This document shows positions 11,430 to 23,478 of a stretch of DNA of 64,000 nt, piece by piece. This DNA comes from Siphonodentalium dalli. Taxonomy: Eukaryota; Mollusca; Scaphopoda; Gadilida; Siphonodentaliidae. Within the stretch, counting starts at the first letter, position 1. Each line of letters begins with the position of its first letter. The stretch spans positions 124,823,450 to 124,887,449 of the forward strand of contig CP136069.1 of NCBI GenBank assembly GCA_032622095.1. Direction: 5' to 3'. Made by a program: the position numbers and the translations under genes. The notes under the pieces were generated by a model that ran no database searches, was not told the origin of the DNA, and saw only the letters and a list, made by a program, of their open reading frames with translations.

Positions 11430-13930
11430 GCTTATCAATGACGTCAAAAACATTATCTGTATATCATTATATCCAATCAGCCCAAAAGAAATTATATGTT
11501 TATCATTGTATCCAATCAGCTCCAACTGGATTACATCCTCACTTTCCCATACAGTCTCTCACTCCCAGTCGCTTGTTGTGGAGTGCCACACAGTGCAGGC
11601 TTTCTGGAACCAACACATTTGTATGTCCTGATAAAAACTAACCGTTGGTCACACCCTCTGTTAATATTGAGATCGTATCATTTCAGTATGTGGTGTCTTC
11701 AAGCCTTCAAATAAAGTAGGGGGTCCTCAAAAATTTTCCTTTCTTATTTTCCAGCCACTTTTCGTTCAGTGCTCATGCTTTCTGAAACCAATCCATCTCT
11801 ATAAATTGTTTACTTCCTCGTGCAACTACTTATTGGCCATACAGTCATTCAATGATGATATCGTTCCATTCCGTGCGGTGTTCTGGTCTTCAAATTGGGA
11901 AGGGGCAATACAAACAGTGAAAATCGAATTATTTATTTTCCGGTCGCTTTTTGTAAAGTGCCCCTACCTGTCGGGTACCAACCCATCTATAACAATTGTG
12001 TATTTCCTGATAAAATAGCCATTTGTCCAGATCGTCGTTTGACATTGAGAGCACATCCATTCAGTTTGTGATGGGTTCAATGATTTACATGGGGTAGGGG
12101 GGCCCTCAAAAATCGCCTTTATTGTTTTCCATCTGCTTTTTGTAAGGTGCACCGGTGCACTCGCGAACAGTTGGTTCGCAAGAGCATTGCATCTTTTCTG
12201 ACAGAACAGCCATTCAGCCACAATATCGGGTGATATTGATAGCAAATGCCTTCAGCTAGTGGTGTGTTCAAGACTTCAAATATGGATTGGAGTCCCCTAA
12301 GACAGTGAACGTTAGCCCTTTTCGTTTACCGACAGCTTGTTGTAATGTGCCATAGGCTTTTGGGAACCATCTCATCCATAACAGATGCGTATTTCCGGAT
12401 AATACTATCATTTGTCCCTCCAGTTAACATTGAGAGCATCTAATTTGTTTAAGACTTCAATTGGGATAGTAGGGTCCTCAAAACCTAGAAAATTCGCCTT
12501 TCGTGTTTGCCAGCCGGTTTTTGTAAAGTGCCCAGGAATTCGGGGGAACCAAACCACCCATACCTATTGATAATTACATGCTAGCACTACCTTTTGTTCA
12601 TACACTCAGCTAAGTTTGAGGGCATATTACTTATAATTTGATGGTGTGTTCAAGATATTAAATTGGTTAAGGGGTCTCCATAACAGTGAGTATTCGCCTT
12701 TCTCATTTGCCAACCATGTTTTGTAAAGTGACCCATACACTCAAGAACAAACCCATCCATAAAAGATGTCAATTTCTTGATGTAGCGTCAATTTATCTAC
12801 ATCCTCAGTTAATATTAGGAGCATATCCTTTCAGTTAATGGTGGGTTTAAGACTTCAAGTGGGGTAGAGTTGCCTCAAAACAAAGAAAATCCACATTTCG
12901 TATTTGCCAGCCGTCTTTCGGGAGCTAACCCACCATTACAAATTGTATATAATCCATGATACCACTACCGTTCGTTCACACACTACATTATTATTGAGAG
13001 CATATAGCTTCAGTTCACAATGTCTTCAAGAGTTCTAATCGGTTAAGGGGACCCAAAACAGTGAGAATTCGCTTTACTCTGTTGCTAGCCACTTCTTGTT
13101 AAGTGTCCCAGACGTTCGGAAACCAACCCACCCATTAAAGATGTGTATTTCCTGATATAACTACCATTTGTTCACACCCTCAGTTAATATTGAGATCCTA
13201 TTCGCACAATTCGTGGTGTGTTTAAGACTTTAAATGGGATAGGGGGCTCAAAGAAAATTAAACTTTCGTATTTTCCGGATGCCTTTTGTAAAGTACCCCA
13301 GGATTTCAGGAACCAAACTACCCATATAAATTGTATATTCTCTGATATCACTACCTTTCGTTCACACTGTAAGTTAGTAATAAGAACATATATATTCGGT
13401 GCATGGTGTGTTCAAAAGTTTAAATGGGTTTATAAAGGGGTCGCACACAAAAATAAATATTCGCCTTTGGCGTTTGCCATCCGCTTTTTGTAAAGTGTCA
13501 AAGGCTTACTGGAACCAACCCATCCATAAACATTGTGTATGTCCTGACATTACTACCCTTTGCCTACACCCTGAGTCAATTAGAGCAATACTTTCAGTTC
13601 GTGGTTTGTTCAACACTTCAATTGTGTAGGGGTTCCTCAAAACATAACACATTGGTCTTTCTTATTTATCAGCCGCTCTGTGTAAAGCGATACAGGCACA
13701 AGTCAATAGAAAAAATAGAAAATTCTCCTTTCATATTTGCCATGCAGCCGCGTTTTGTAAAGTGCCACACTATTTCGGGAACCAACCCATCCATAAACAT
13801 TGTGCATTTCCTTATATAACTATACTTTGTACAAACCCTCAGTTAATATTGAGATCATATTCTTTCAGTTCGTGGTATGCCCAAGACTTCTATTGGTGTA
13901 AGGGAACCTCAAAACATAGAACATATTTGA
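11430..13930. repeat. Diverged ~190-bp tandem repeat array
   Basis: About 12-13 head-to-tail units of 185-202 bp. Each contains variants of TTTTGTAAAGTGCC, GGAACCAACCCATCC, TCAGTTAATATTGAGA, GTGTGTTCAAGACTTCAAAT and GGTCCTCAAAA. The TTTTGTAAAGTG landmark recurs near 11951, 12136, 12520, 12718, 13285, 13487 and 13753, with variants between. Units are well diverged, so the array is old. Open frames inside it are repeat by-products. Confidence 0.9.
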
Positions 13931-13954
13931 CCTAAGTTCAACTAACGCTTGCCA

Positions 13955-14530
13955 CCTTGGTCAAAATAGTTTATGAGATATAAAATACAATATCCATTGT
14001 TTCGTTATTTTGGTCGATTTAGAGGGACTCTTAACAATCTCTATGGCAGCAACAATGATTTTGTTCGGTATAATTATGTTAGTATATAGTATGTGTCGTT
14101 TAGAACAAATACTTTAGTTCTACAAAGTCGCTATATATTAATATAACATTACATGTTAGAAATAACATGTGTTGTTGTTGTAACTGGGGGTTTGGAAGTT
14201 ACATCTTTAACCACGCTCGCAGTGTCTACGGATCCGATTTTCATCATATGTATCATGATTTAGTCCCCATTAGAATAATTTAGAAAAAGTTGTGTTGTCA
14301 TTATCATCAATATGAATTTTTTCTACCAAATCGTGTTCGAGGGAGCGGTAGCGAAAATCCAATATCTGGCAAACCGTTCACAATCTCTATCAAATTGTTT
14401 CTACACGTTATGTCCAGATAACTACTGAGCCATATGAATTATATAGTTGGTCATGTGTTGTTTATAACAAATATTTTAGTACTATAAAATCGATGTTAAT
14501 GCATGCAGAGATACCTGTTATCAATTAAAT
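13955..14530. repeat. Extra partial copy of right-TIR inner segment
   Basis: The stretch around 14160-14450 (GTTGTTGTTGTAACTGGG... through AACCGTTCACAATCTC... and GATAACTACTGAGCCATATGAATTA) repeats, in the same orientation and with divergence, the inner half of the right TIR at 14533-14820. The right arm therefore has a tandem partial duplication that the left arm lacks. Confidence 0.7.
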
Positions 14531-14532
14531 AT

Positions 14533-15164
14533 GTTGTTGTTGTTGTTGTTGTTGTAACTGGGTGTCTGGGAACCTGAACACATCTGTAATCAATTAAACG
14601 GTATCTCTGGACAAAACTGTCAGTACAATAGTCATATTGGGTCCCATTAAGATCAATTAGAAAATATTTGTGATGTCGTTAACAAAATTATGTAATTTTT
14701 CGACCAGAAACGTGTTTGAGGAGGGGTAGCTAAAATCGAGTATCTCGCAAACCGTTCAGAATTTCTGATAACTTCTTTCTTAATATGGTTGTCAGATAAC
14801 TACTACACCATATGGATTACATATTTTGGCATTATTACAATATCCGTTTGAATGATAATATTTGAAAAATTATATTTTGCTGCCAAAGAGAGATTTTGCA
14901 GCAAAAAATAAATGTGCGGCTCCAAATTAACCAAAACTTTTTGCATATCAAGTAGATATATGGTATGATGTAGTAATTTTAACAACAACAATGTTGGAAA
15001 ATATGTTAGGACATAGCCGCAGGACTCGCTTTATCAAAATCGTTAATTTCGGGGAAAAAGTCACTGGTGGGTATCGTTCATCGTCGATTTGACAATAGCC
15101 ACAACCAATATTTCTCCTTCAAAAAAATTTGGTTTCAACTTGTTCTACCGTGTGTAGGGTTACC
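14533..15164. repeat. Right TIR of foldback-type element
   Basis: Inverted partner of 9088-9752. It begins in a (GTT)n tract and ends in TTGTTCTACCGTGTGTAGGGT. Open frames across it have no recognisable domain. Confidence 0.8.
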
Positions 15165-15912
15165 CGACCACGTTTGGCGTTTGGCCGCTGCACTAAATAA
15201 CCGTTCATTCGATCTAACAATTCGCCCTCGACTGAAGTCAAACTAGAGACAACGATTCTCTTTTTTGTTATTAATAATTTTTCTGGGAAAACCGAGTTAG
15301 CGAGAACGAGTGCGTATTCTTGGAAATACTATGAAGCGTACGTGGCATGTAGTTGAGCAACCACACACGCTGTTCCTCGAATTTGCTTTATATCGGCGAC
15401 ATATATATAACGCTGGGAATAATTTATGAAACACCATGCAATGGCCCCGGTGGAGACGACATGGGGTCATGGATTGTGCAATCTTGTCTGGATTCTAGCT
15501 GGCCCACAAATCCAACATGACGTAATTTATCTCTAAAACTAAAATATCTATTTACCCGTAAGATAATGAAAATATTACGAAATCCAATCACATACATTTA
15601 AAAATGGAAAGTGCAAACTGTTAGTTTATGTGAGCCGCTGATGTCGTCTTGATAAACATGCGCTGATTTCAATGAACATAATCGCATCATATTTCGCCTC
15701 TTTTTACATTTATAACAAGGACATTTGAATAGGTTTTGGGGAAAGTGTTGGTCGTTCGCGAAGAACATACATTACTGATCATTAATAATGTATTGTCATC
15801 ATTTAATATTTGTAATTACAGAGGATAAATCCACCTGTTACTGGTGACTAACAGATCATTTGGAACTCAGGAGGCCATTTTGAATTTCTGAAGCAGTTCG
15901 TTACCAGTTCTG
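15165..15912. other. Unique/repeat DNA including a paralogue of the Polinton target site
   Basis: No gene seen. Positions 15175-15340 share long similarity with 28765-28871 and 41666-41700: CCGTTC.TTCGATCT, CTGGGAAAACCGAGTTAGCGAG and GTGCGTATTCTTGGAAATA. Those are the two flanks of the Polinton-type element, so this copy shows the uninterrupted site. The remainder (15340-15912) shows nothing recognisable. Confidence 0.75.
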
Positions 15913-16495
15913 ATTAAAATCAGACGCTTGAACAGCTACGCGTTACAGACGTAATAGTAGAGATTGTGAATACACATAGGTGTCCGTCACTGAGCGAATT
16001 TATGCCACTATGATTTTCTTATAGGAAAATGCCTCTAGTTTCAGGATCTGGTTGGTGCACTAAGAAAATATGGTCCAAAATAACTTTTTTCATGCCTTTC
16101 CAATGAGTGCCCATCTCATTTTTAAAGCTATTTTCCGAAAATACTACAATTTTGTAAACTTCATTTTATTACGAAATTTATCATGCCAAGAAGTCAATAT
16201 GCGATATGGGAGATGAATTAGTATGATAGAGCTGAAATGTGCTTCAAATATCTACGAAAGATATTCGTGGTGACGCCACGAGACGCCTAACTCTTAGTGA
16301 CGCTGCACTATTTTAGTCGATTCACCAAAGTGACCTCGTTTCGTTTTCACTGACCAGAAATCTATACGGAAAAAGTATAACATATTTGGTGTTGTAGTGA
16401 CCAGTAGCATGCTGGCGATCTTATAAGCCCAAAAAACTTGAAAATATTTACCCCATGTCACGTATAGTACCCTAATAGCCTACCCCTACCCCGAA
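15913..16495. repeat. Left TIR of PIN-like-gene element
   Basis: Inverted partner of 20913-21507. Landmarks are AGTAGAGATTG near 15956, GTGACGCCACGAGACGCC near 16271 and CATGTCACGTATAGTACCC near 16453. Confidence 0.85.
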
Positions 16496-16936
16496 ATATA
16501 AAAAAATCGATATTTTGGGAATTCGGTGACATATGCTTCTACATTCTTGTTATAGATACTCCAACGGAGTTTACTAAGTTTCTATAACTAATTGTTGTGG
16601 GTTTACGTTAAAATGTAGTATTTTGACATAAAGAGAATGTCAGAAATTAGTATTTTTGGGTGAAAACAACATATTTTGGTTAATTTTGGGTGAAAATAGA
16701 ATATTTTGGTATAATATGGATATAATGCATTTGATTATATATAATACGAATTGACATTGATATTACAGAGATTGATACATGTTGCATATGTATCGTAGAA
16801 TTGGTATCGTGCATGTATATGCACTAAGGTGAATGGTGTTATATCCATAATCAACATCACTATGTATACAATCGTCATCATCCGACATATAGTCATCACT
16901 ATCATCTTCGTCTGTCCAAATATCAATATTGCAATC
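16496..16936. other. AT-rich DNA downstream of the decayed gene
   Basis: Non-coding except near 16850-16936. There the minus strand reads, after the stop at 16937, an Asp-rich tail (DEDDSDDY) in the same frame. It is probably the original acidic C-terminus of the decayed gene, now separated by an in-frame stop. The rest shows TTTTGGGTGAAAA short repeats only. Confidence 0.5.
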
Positions 16937-19715
16937 TTATGAATCTTTGGTAATACTCTTCTCGTTCTGCCTGTACAATAAGTTTGAAATATCGTCAGGG
17001 AATGCCTTCGTTATCCATTTGATGCAACTGTCGTCTTCCCATCCATAGTCAGATGGATCCGGGGCGCATATTTTCGGAACTGATGCCAGGCGCCATATGC
17101 GTGAAACGTAGTTTGCCCTATATGTGTACTGCTTCAAACTATCAACACATGGTGGTATCAACGACAAATCAACAACTTTGCCGTGATCCAAATACTGTTC
17201 CCAGAAGAGTTGCACTCGAGTTTGGTTGACCGTTACAGGGCGTCGTTTCCCATATAGCTTAGATACATACTCTTCAATTATGTTCATGTCATAACATTCG
17301 GTAGACCATTGTGTTCCCAGTGTGGCGAAGGCCTCAATATACCGGTAATATTTCAGTAATAGGTTGTAACACACCTTTTTGCCTTTCTTGAAGAATGCTG
17401 ATACATAGTCGTTCCCTGTAAACGTCCAATAATAGATTGTCTTAATAAGGTATTCATAGAACTTTTGTTTAGGTTAACAATTGTTCTGAATTTGCCACGA
17501 CCAGTATCTAAATACACATCGTGGGTCAGATTGGTGCAATGTCCAAGCATAATGACCAATATGTCAGTGTCTCCTGATGGGGAACGAACAATCACAGGTC
17601 CTGGATTGTTTCTGAGTGCATGGTTAACATGTAGGACAACTTTTGTGTCTGCCTCTTCCTGGTCCGAACACAGATCTTCAATTATCGTTGTGTCATCTCG
17701 AGTTACTAAATAACATATATATCTGATGGAAAAGTAGATAACCTGTCCCACGAGTAGCATATCCCGTTTCTCATCCCACACGTCCAGGATAAGATCTATC
17801 ATTCTCTCCTTGTTTGTCCCGTTCGATAGAAACTTGGAGAAGTTCTCAGGAATTTTGACTTTTGCACTAGTAATAATATCTTTTTCAGCAACCCCTCTAT
17901 TTGACCGTTCACCCAGTTTGATGGTATGCTCTCTATATGTGTCCGCAATTACGTCAATTCGTTGATATACCTTGGGAATTGAACTGAAACGGCAACGGTT
18001 TCGTATTCCGATATTTGTTTGTGAATGGGTGGCAGGTATGTGATCATTGTTTTTGTGGGCACATTTTCTTCTGAAACTGACGAAATCCAACCACCAAACC
18101 GAGGAATCGTTTGCCTTTTGTTATGTGGCTCTCTGCCGATCTTCTTTTTTTGCCTGATCCACCGGTGGTCTACAACATCCAATCGGTTTAGGTGTTTTAG
18201 GTTGTCCCCGTTTTGGATTAACACGGCGGTATTCCAGACACACATCGACCTTCATTTCGGTCTCGGTATAATCCTATGTTCTTGGCACGGTGTCGTCGGA
18301 ACGTTCTTGATAAGCAACGGCATGGATACTGTGGATAGTATCATGACCAGTGACTGTTTCACCATTATAATCGAAGTTATCAACCCAGAAATGTGTCAGT
18401 ACTGTCGCAGAATCAGATGCGGACTGCAGAGGCAACATCTGAGGACTTTCGAAGAACTGCTGAGACTGCTCGGCCAAACTAGTCTCAATTTGACACACTG
18501 TATCATAGTTAATTGAGTGGCCCAATTTCGATAGGAATTGTATTGGAGCCTTTTGTCGAGACATGTTATGTACCACAACACCTAGCATATTGTGTTTTTC
18601 TGTTAAGAAGGCGCCACGAGAAACTCCGAAGATAAGATCTTCAGCAATCGATTTAGCAACGGTTTGAATCTTCTTGGTTGTGCGTGATTTGCGCCGACGA
18701 TGCGTCTTCAGAATGTTCTCAATGAAACACGTTACCATGCTAGGGAGTTGTCTGCTCTTGACAGCCAGCGACTCAGCACAGGGTGGCCACGAAAGATCGG
18801 GTGTTTGGTCAAGAAACTTCTCTATATTCCTACGAATAATATTGGCCGCCTGATCAACAAGGTCATCGTCGTCTATTTTAAATACCTCTTTTGTATTTTA
18901 TGTGAGAGTTCGACTACTCATAACTATCTGATTTATTTGTCTGAACAGTTACGAATAATATAGCATCACCATATTTCGTTTGCATTCGTTGTTTCAACCG
19001 ATAGCGATAGCGTCTATCTGCAACATCAACTGTATAACCCATCATACCAGTCAAAACATCCATATATACACTACGAAGTTACTGCAAGACATACATGTCG
19101 ATAAAATCGCACACGTCGGTGAAATTTTCACTCTCAATTGTAGTTATTCCGTCGTCATCAACAACACCATTATCTGGATCATTGTCACCAGGACGAGCAG
19201 GCCAACATATCCTCGTGTATAGACACTGTAGCAACTGTCGTGTTTTCGAAATTCCTTTGCGATTAAGTCATCGGTGTCAGTTTCAGTGAGAATTTTGGTT
19301 GGATGTTCCCTCTTTTGTTTGAAAATTTAATAACTACTTTCCCAGATATACCACATGATTCTGAAAACATGCCTCGTCCATCACTCCCGCTTGCATGCTG
19401 TCTTGGAGTGTGACACACGCCATCATTATCAGAACTGGTTGATGCACTAGGATTTACATTTCGGCAGTGTGTAAATTTCTTATAGCACTGACTGTGATAT
19501 CCATGTTTGCAAGGGTCGTATTCTGCAGGAATTGTGTCACATTGTTCACTTTGTGCATTTTTAGCAGCGAATGCACGCAATTTGTCCCTGCATTCTATCA
19601 GTTTAGTATAACTGCCATCATTTAACAGGATGATATGTGCGCCCTCGGTGTGCAATGCTGGGTAATGTATTACACATATTGGGACGTCTTCAGTGCGTTT
19701 GCGCTTTCGTGACAT
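16937..19715 (-). pseudogene. Decayed ~900-residue protein with PIN/FEN1-like motifs
   Basis: The minus strand holds ordered pieces of one large protein in several frames. First is an N-terminal Cys/His-containing part (19715-19263, ATG at 19715). Next is a stretch around 19060-18740 including YGDAILFVTV and SWPPCAESL. Then come 18738-18274, 18245-17949 and 18090-17353, the last with DQEEADTKVVLH and SPSGDTDILVIM. After a frameshift near 17430 come TGNDYVSAFFKKGKK, LYGKRRPVTVNQTRVQLFWEQ and RANYVSRIWR (to 16937). The acidic EEADT and DTD residues with a G-N-D-Y...GKGKK-like loop resemble PIN/FEN1-type nuclease cores. Proteins of this arrangement are common, mostly uncharacterised, multi-copy genes in marine invertebrates. 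At least three frameshifts and several stops make it non-functional. The nuclease role is inference. Confidence 0.6.
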
Positions 19716-20912
19716 TCCTGTCGTGATCCAATTTGCAAACGGGTTAACTTATTATATCGAAGTGTGTGTGTCGAAGCGAAACGATGTGCAAAGCGGACAG
19801 CAACCCTGTCCTATTCCGTATACAAATATGATGCTAGGTGCGAAGCGATAACCGTGGACCGAAATAGATGAGAGCTCTGGCACGCACATTTGCGATCAAT
19901 GCATCCACAATTCAAACGACAAGAACAACATACATGTATAATAACATACAAGCATATAAATAGCACGAATTCCACAGTGATCCTTTGTGTATGTTGTCAC
20001 CGTAAGGTTTCGACAAAGGGCACTGTCCTATTCGCCTATACACTTACTAGATTATAGTACAAAGAACGAAGAACAACAACGAATAATAATCAAGAGAACA
20101 AGAGAAAGATAAGATAGTGCTAAGGTAGAAAAAACGATGCTCGCGCAACGATATCTAAAAGAGCTCTGGCGCGTGTATATAACACTTGGTCGGTGCAGGG
20201 TATAACTTATAAAGAGCGTTATAGAGCTCAGAACGTGGTACGCATGGTGTAGCATAATACATAACTATTGCCCCATACGTCTAGTCGGGTTATTTAGTGG
20301 TAAGAAATTATAAAGAGCGTTTCGAAATTCAATTTAAGGCTGATATTCGCCCATACAGTTATACCCGTGTGTTGTGTGTATGTTCTATATAGCCATTCTA
20401 ATTCCTACCTCACTTTTCCAAACTAATAATTTCCGACTATTAAGGTACATACGTCAGTGGGGAAGATCACAAAATGACAGGATAATATTATACATATACA
20501 TATATATATATATAATAATATACATATTAATAGTTATTCAAATATTTACCCATGTCCTGCGGCATATCTTAAAATATGACACGCAAAATTTGAGGCAAAT
20601 CGGTTCAAGACGACCTGAGATATAACATTTGTCAAGATGATATTTTTCCTGATATGTGTTTCTTCGAAGGCGAATAACACATTTGGGGATTGATGAAGAT
20701 ATGTAGTTAAAATATCCATTTTCATGACGTTTTGCATTTTATTTTGCATATTATTGGCGGCCATCTTGGATTATGGTGATTTTTTTTCCTATGAAATATT
20801 AAACATAACTTAATAGAAAGAAAATGGTATATGATACTACTTTGATTTTCAATGTATTACGTCGCAATAAAACAAAAATTACATGAATGTGGTCGACATG
20901 CTAGAATTTGCG
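19716..20912. other. Gene-free interior upstream of the decayed gene
   Basis: No gene recognised. The stretch contains TAAAGAGCGTT at 20210-20220 and 20311-20321, a short TA-rich microsatellite near 20490-20525 and a GGCGGCCATCTTGGATTATGG word near 20755. If the decayed gene had its promoter in the element it would lie here, but no diagnostic element is visible. Confidence 0.5.
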
Positions 20913-21507
20913 TTTTGGGGTAGGGGTAGGTTATTAGGGTACTATACGTGACATGGGCTAAATATTTTCAAGTTATTGGGCTTATCAGATCGCCAGTATG
21001 CTACTGGTCACTACAACACCAAATATGTTATACTTTTTCCGTATAGATTTCTGGTCAGTGAAAACGAAACGAGGTCACTTTGGTGAATCGACGAAAATAG
21101 TGCAGCGTCACTAAGAGTTAGGCGCCTCGTGGCGTCACCACGAATATCTTTCGTAGACATTTGAAGCACATTTCAGCTCTATCATACTAATTCATCTCCC
21201 ATATCGCATATTGACTTCTTGGCATGATAAATTTCGTAATAAAATGAAGTTTACAAAATTGTAGTATTTTCGGAAAATAGCTTTAAAAATGAGGTGGGCA
21301 CTCATAGAAAAGGCATGAAAAAAGTTATTTTGGACCACATTTTCTTAGTGCACAAACCAGATCCTGAAACTAGAGGCATTTTCCTATAAGAAAATCGTAG
21401 TGGCATAAATTCGCTCAGTGGCGGACACCTATGTGTATTCCCAATCTCTACTATAATGCTTGCTGGTGGTATTGAAAAACTACCTAATCGAGAGTCTGAT
21501 TTTAATT
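20913..21507. repeat. Right TIR of PIN-like-gene element
   Basis: Inverted partner of 15913-16495, ending in AGAGTCTGATTTTAATT. Open frames in it are not genes. Confidence 0.85.
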
Positions 21508-21589
21508 CCAACGATCATCGCTTACACAGAGCGTTTATGATCCCGTACCCCACCCCAATTTAAGTGTCAATGACACTTTAGCTCAACTT

Positions 21590-22520
21590 GGGAAGGAGTT
21601 TATTTCTCGCTGACCAATAAATAGAATAATAAAGGAAAAGGAAAGCCAAAAAGTTACAGTAAAGGTTTTGTAGTGTGTAGATAAAGTTATTTCCATTTCA
21701 AATACTTCACCAATAAATGAGGGGCTGTAGGATGAGCGGATGGATTCAAATTTTAAATATAAGATGGCTCCAATCACGCCGAACGTCCATATGAAGTTTG
21801 GTGACGATTGGATGAGGGATGTGGCCTGTAGGGTGTGCCGAAGGATTTAGTCAGGAAAATTGTAAAATCGAAGATGGCCGCTGGCAGCCATGTTTTTTAA
21901 CAAATTTTGGAAATAATCGATGGCTCTCATCTAAAAGTCACCATGAATATCCATATAAAGTGTGGTGATGATCGAATGAGGGATATGGTCTGTAGGGCTG
22001 GCCAAAGGATTTAGTTATGCAAAGAGTAAAATCCAAGATGGCTGCCGGCGGCCATGTTTTTCATTGAATATTTTTTTAATTCTATGGCTCCTAAACATGA
22101 TGATCCTAAACATGCCTTCAAATTTTCAAAACAATTCTCCAATAAATGCGGAATGCGGGCTGAGCCGATGGATTAAAATTTTAAAAAATGAGAGATGTCA
22201 CCTCTAGGGTGTGGCACATGATTCAGTCATACAAAGAGTAAAATTCAAGATGGCTCCTGGCGGCATTGTTTTTCAACGAAATTCGGAAACATTTGATGGC
22301 TCCCATCTCGTGCTCACCCAAAAGATCCTTATGAAGTTTGGTGACAATCGGATGAGGGGTCTGGTCTGTAGCGTGTGCCAAAAGGATTTAGTCATGCAAA
22401 GAGTAAAATCCAAGATGGCCGTCGGCGGCCATGTTTTCATTGACAAATATCGGATGAGGGATGTGGCTTATAGGGTGCCGAAGGATTAAGCCATGCCAAG
22501 AGTGGCTGCCGGCGGCCATG
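21590..22520. repeat. Dispersed ~170-bp repeat family, block 1
   Basis: Diverged head-to-tail copies of a unit with AAGATGGCTGCCGGCGGCC, ATGTTTTTCATTGAA, AATCGATGGCTC, GAAGTTTGGTGA.GATCGGA and TGAGGGATGTGGCCTGTAGG. The AAGATGGC landmark recurs near 21760, 21870, 22035, 22250 and 22413. The same family forms block 2 at 26704-28430. Confidence 0.85.
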
Positions 22521-22549
22521 TTTTTTAACGAATCTCTGAACAATATCGA

Positions 22550-22760
22550 TAAAGTTGAGCTAAAACGAAAGATAGAAGTCGTGTACATCACTAGAGCATC
22601 ACATCGGCCCAGGTTGTTTTTCTGTTTGCCTCAAATTCCCAATGAGCAAGAAACAATCGCATAAATTATGCATGAACATAATTAAAAGGTCATTCGGGAT
22701 TATATTAATCGAAAGTGTGCAATAGATAGTCTGCATAATTTTGCTAATATGTGCACGCTA
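22550..22760. repeat. Dispersed ~210-bp repeat, copy 1
   Basis: The segment from AAAGTTGAGCTAAAACGA through CGGCCCAGGTTGTT, CCTCAAATTCCCAATGAGC and GTCATTCGGGATTA to CATAATTTTGCTAATATGTG recurs at 27770-27995 and 28450-28705. Each time it follows the ~170-bp repeat block directly, so the two probably form one compound repeat. Confidence 0.85.
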
Positions 22761-23474
22761 CTCTCATTATACCCATACATCACTTCAATTACCATACATC
22801 CACTCCCTGTATTCATTTCTCACATGGCCAAACAACCACACATTGTATACATATGCATATCATGGACAGCCCACCCATGACCATAAAGCCACTCCTTTTA
22901 TAACTATTCACATCGTTCATGAGCATACAATAACTCTCTCTAAACGTATTCACCTCACACATGACCACACATGCAGTCACGCCATGGCTGCCATTTTGAC
23001 AAACACCATGTATTAAGTTGATCAATTGTGAAGCTAATGGACAAGAGTAGCCACATAATATGGTTCCTCTCAGTTCTGTTTCGAAGTTTTGCCCATTGCC
23101 GTTCAGAAATATGACAAGAATCACAAGAGACGTTTTGGCAGAATTCCATATTGCATCTTTAAAATGAATTTGTCATCCCCAGAAGGTACTTGGACAACCA
23201 GAAAAGAACACTTAGTTGTTAGTTGACCATGTAGCTTGGTTAATAACCAAGTGAGCTACAACATATGCTACCTTTTTCAGAACAGCAGAGAATAGTGTTC
23301 GGGATATATGTGACAAATCAAACTTTTTAAAAACAAATTTGGTTGCCATTTTGGAAGCCATCTTGAGTAATTTTGCGACCATCTTGGCATCCATTGCTTA
23401 TGAGAAATGTCAACATACACACTATTAGACAGGTTTCATATATCACATACCTTATTTGATGTAAGATGGTTACA
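22761..23474. other. No recognisable feature
   Basis: The stretch is rich in CA/CCACACA words (22790-23000) and otherwise unremarkable. Open frames on both strands lack domains and I do not call a gene. Confidence 0.5.
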
Positions 23475-23478
23475 TTAA

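Larger units (their letters stand above)
9088..15164. mobile_element. Foldback-type element with ~640-bp TIRs
   Basis: The ends at about 9088 and 15164 are inverted copies of each other, both reading inward through CACGGTAGAACAAGTT, GTCAAATCGACGATGAACG and GGCTATGTCCTAAC. The similarity continues for about 640 bp with indels; the left arm has an extra ~45 bp near 9150. The interior holds a LINE relic, a hairpin and a ~190-bp tandem array, and no transposase is recognised. It could be a foldback element or a non-autonomous DNA transposon. A clear target duplication was not found, so the ends are accurate only to about 10 bp. Confidence 0.75.
15913..21507. mobile_element. TIR element carrying a decayed PIN/FEN1-like gene
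   Basis: Two inverted arms of about 590 bp (15913-16495 and 20913-21507) flank a 4.4-kb interior. The arms share GGTGTCCG.CACTGAGCG, TAGTTTCAGGATCTGGTT, GAAACGAGGTCACTTTGG and CCTACCCCTACCCC and look about 95% alike by eye. The interior holds one long decayed minus-strand gene (16937-19715). I could not find a clean target duplication. Either the gene is the element's own protein or it was captured. Confidence 0.75.

Noticed and set aside
11430-13930. Several open frames of 70-94 codons
   Set aside because: They lie within diverged 190-bp tandem repeats, change frame between units and carry no domain.
17465-18516. Plus-strand frames of 82 and 163 codons
   Set aside because: Antisense to the decayed PIN/FEN1-like gene, whose minus-strand motifs explain the open reading.
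22741-23016. His/Thr-rich 91-codon frame
   Set aside because: The composition follows from CACA/CATA-rich simple sequence; no domain or partner gene is seen.
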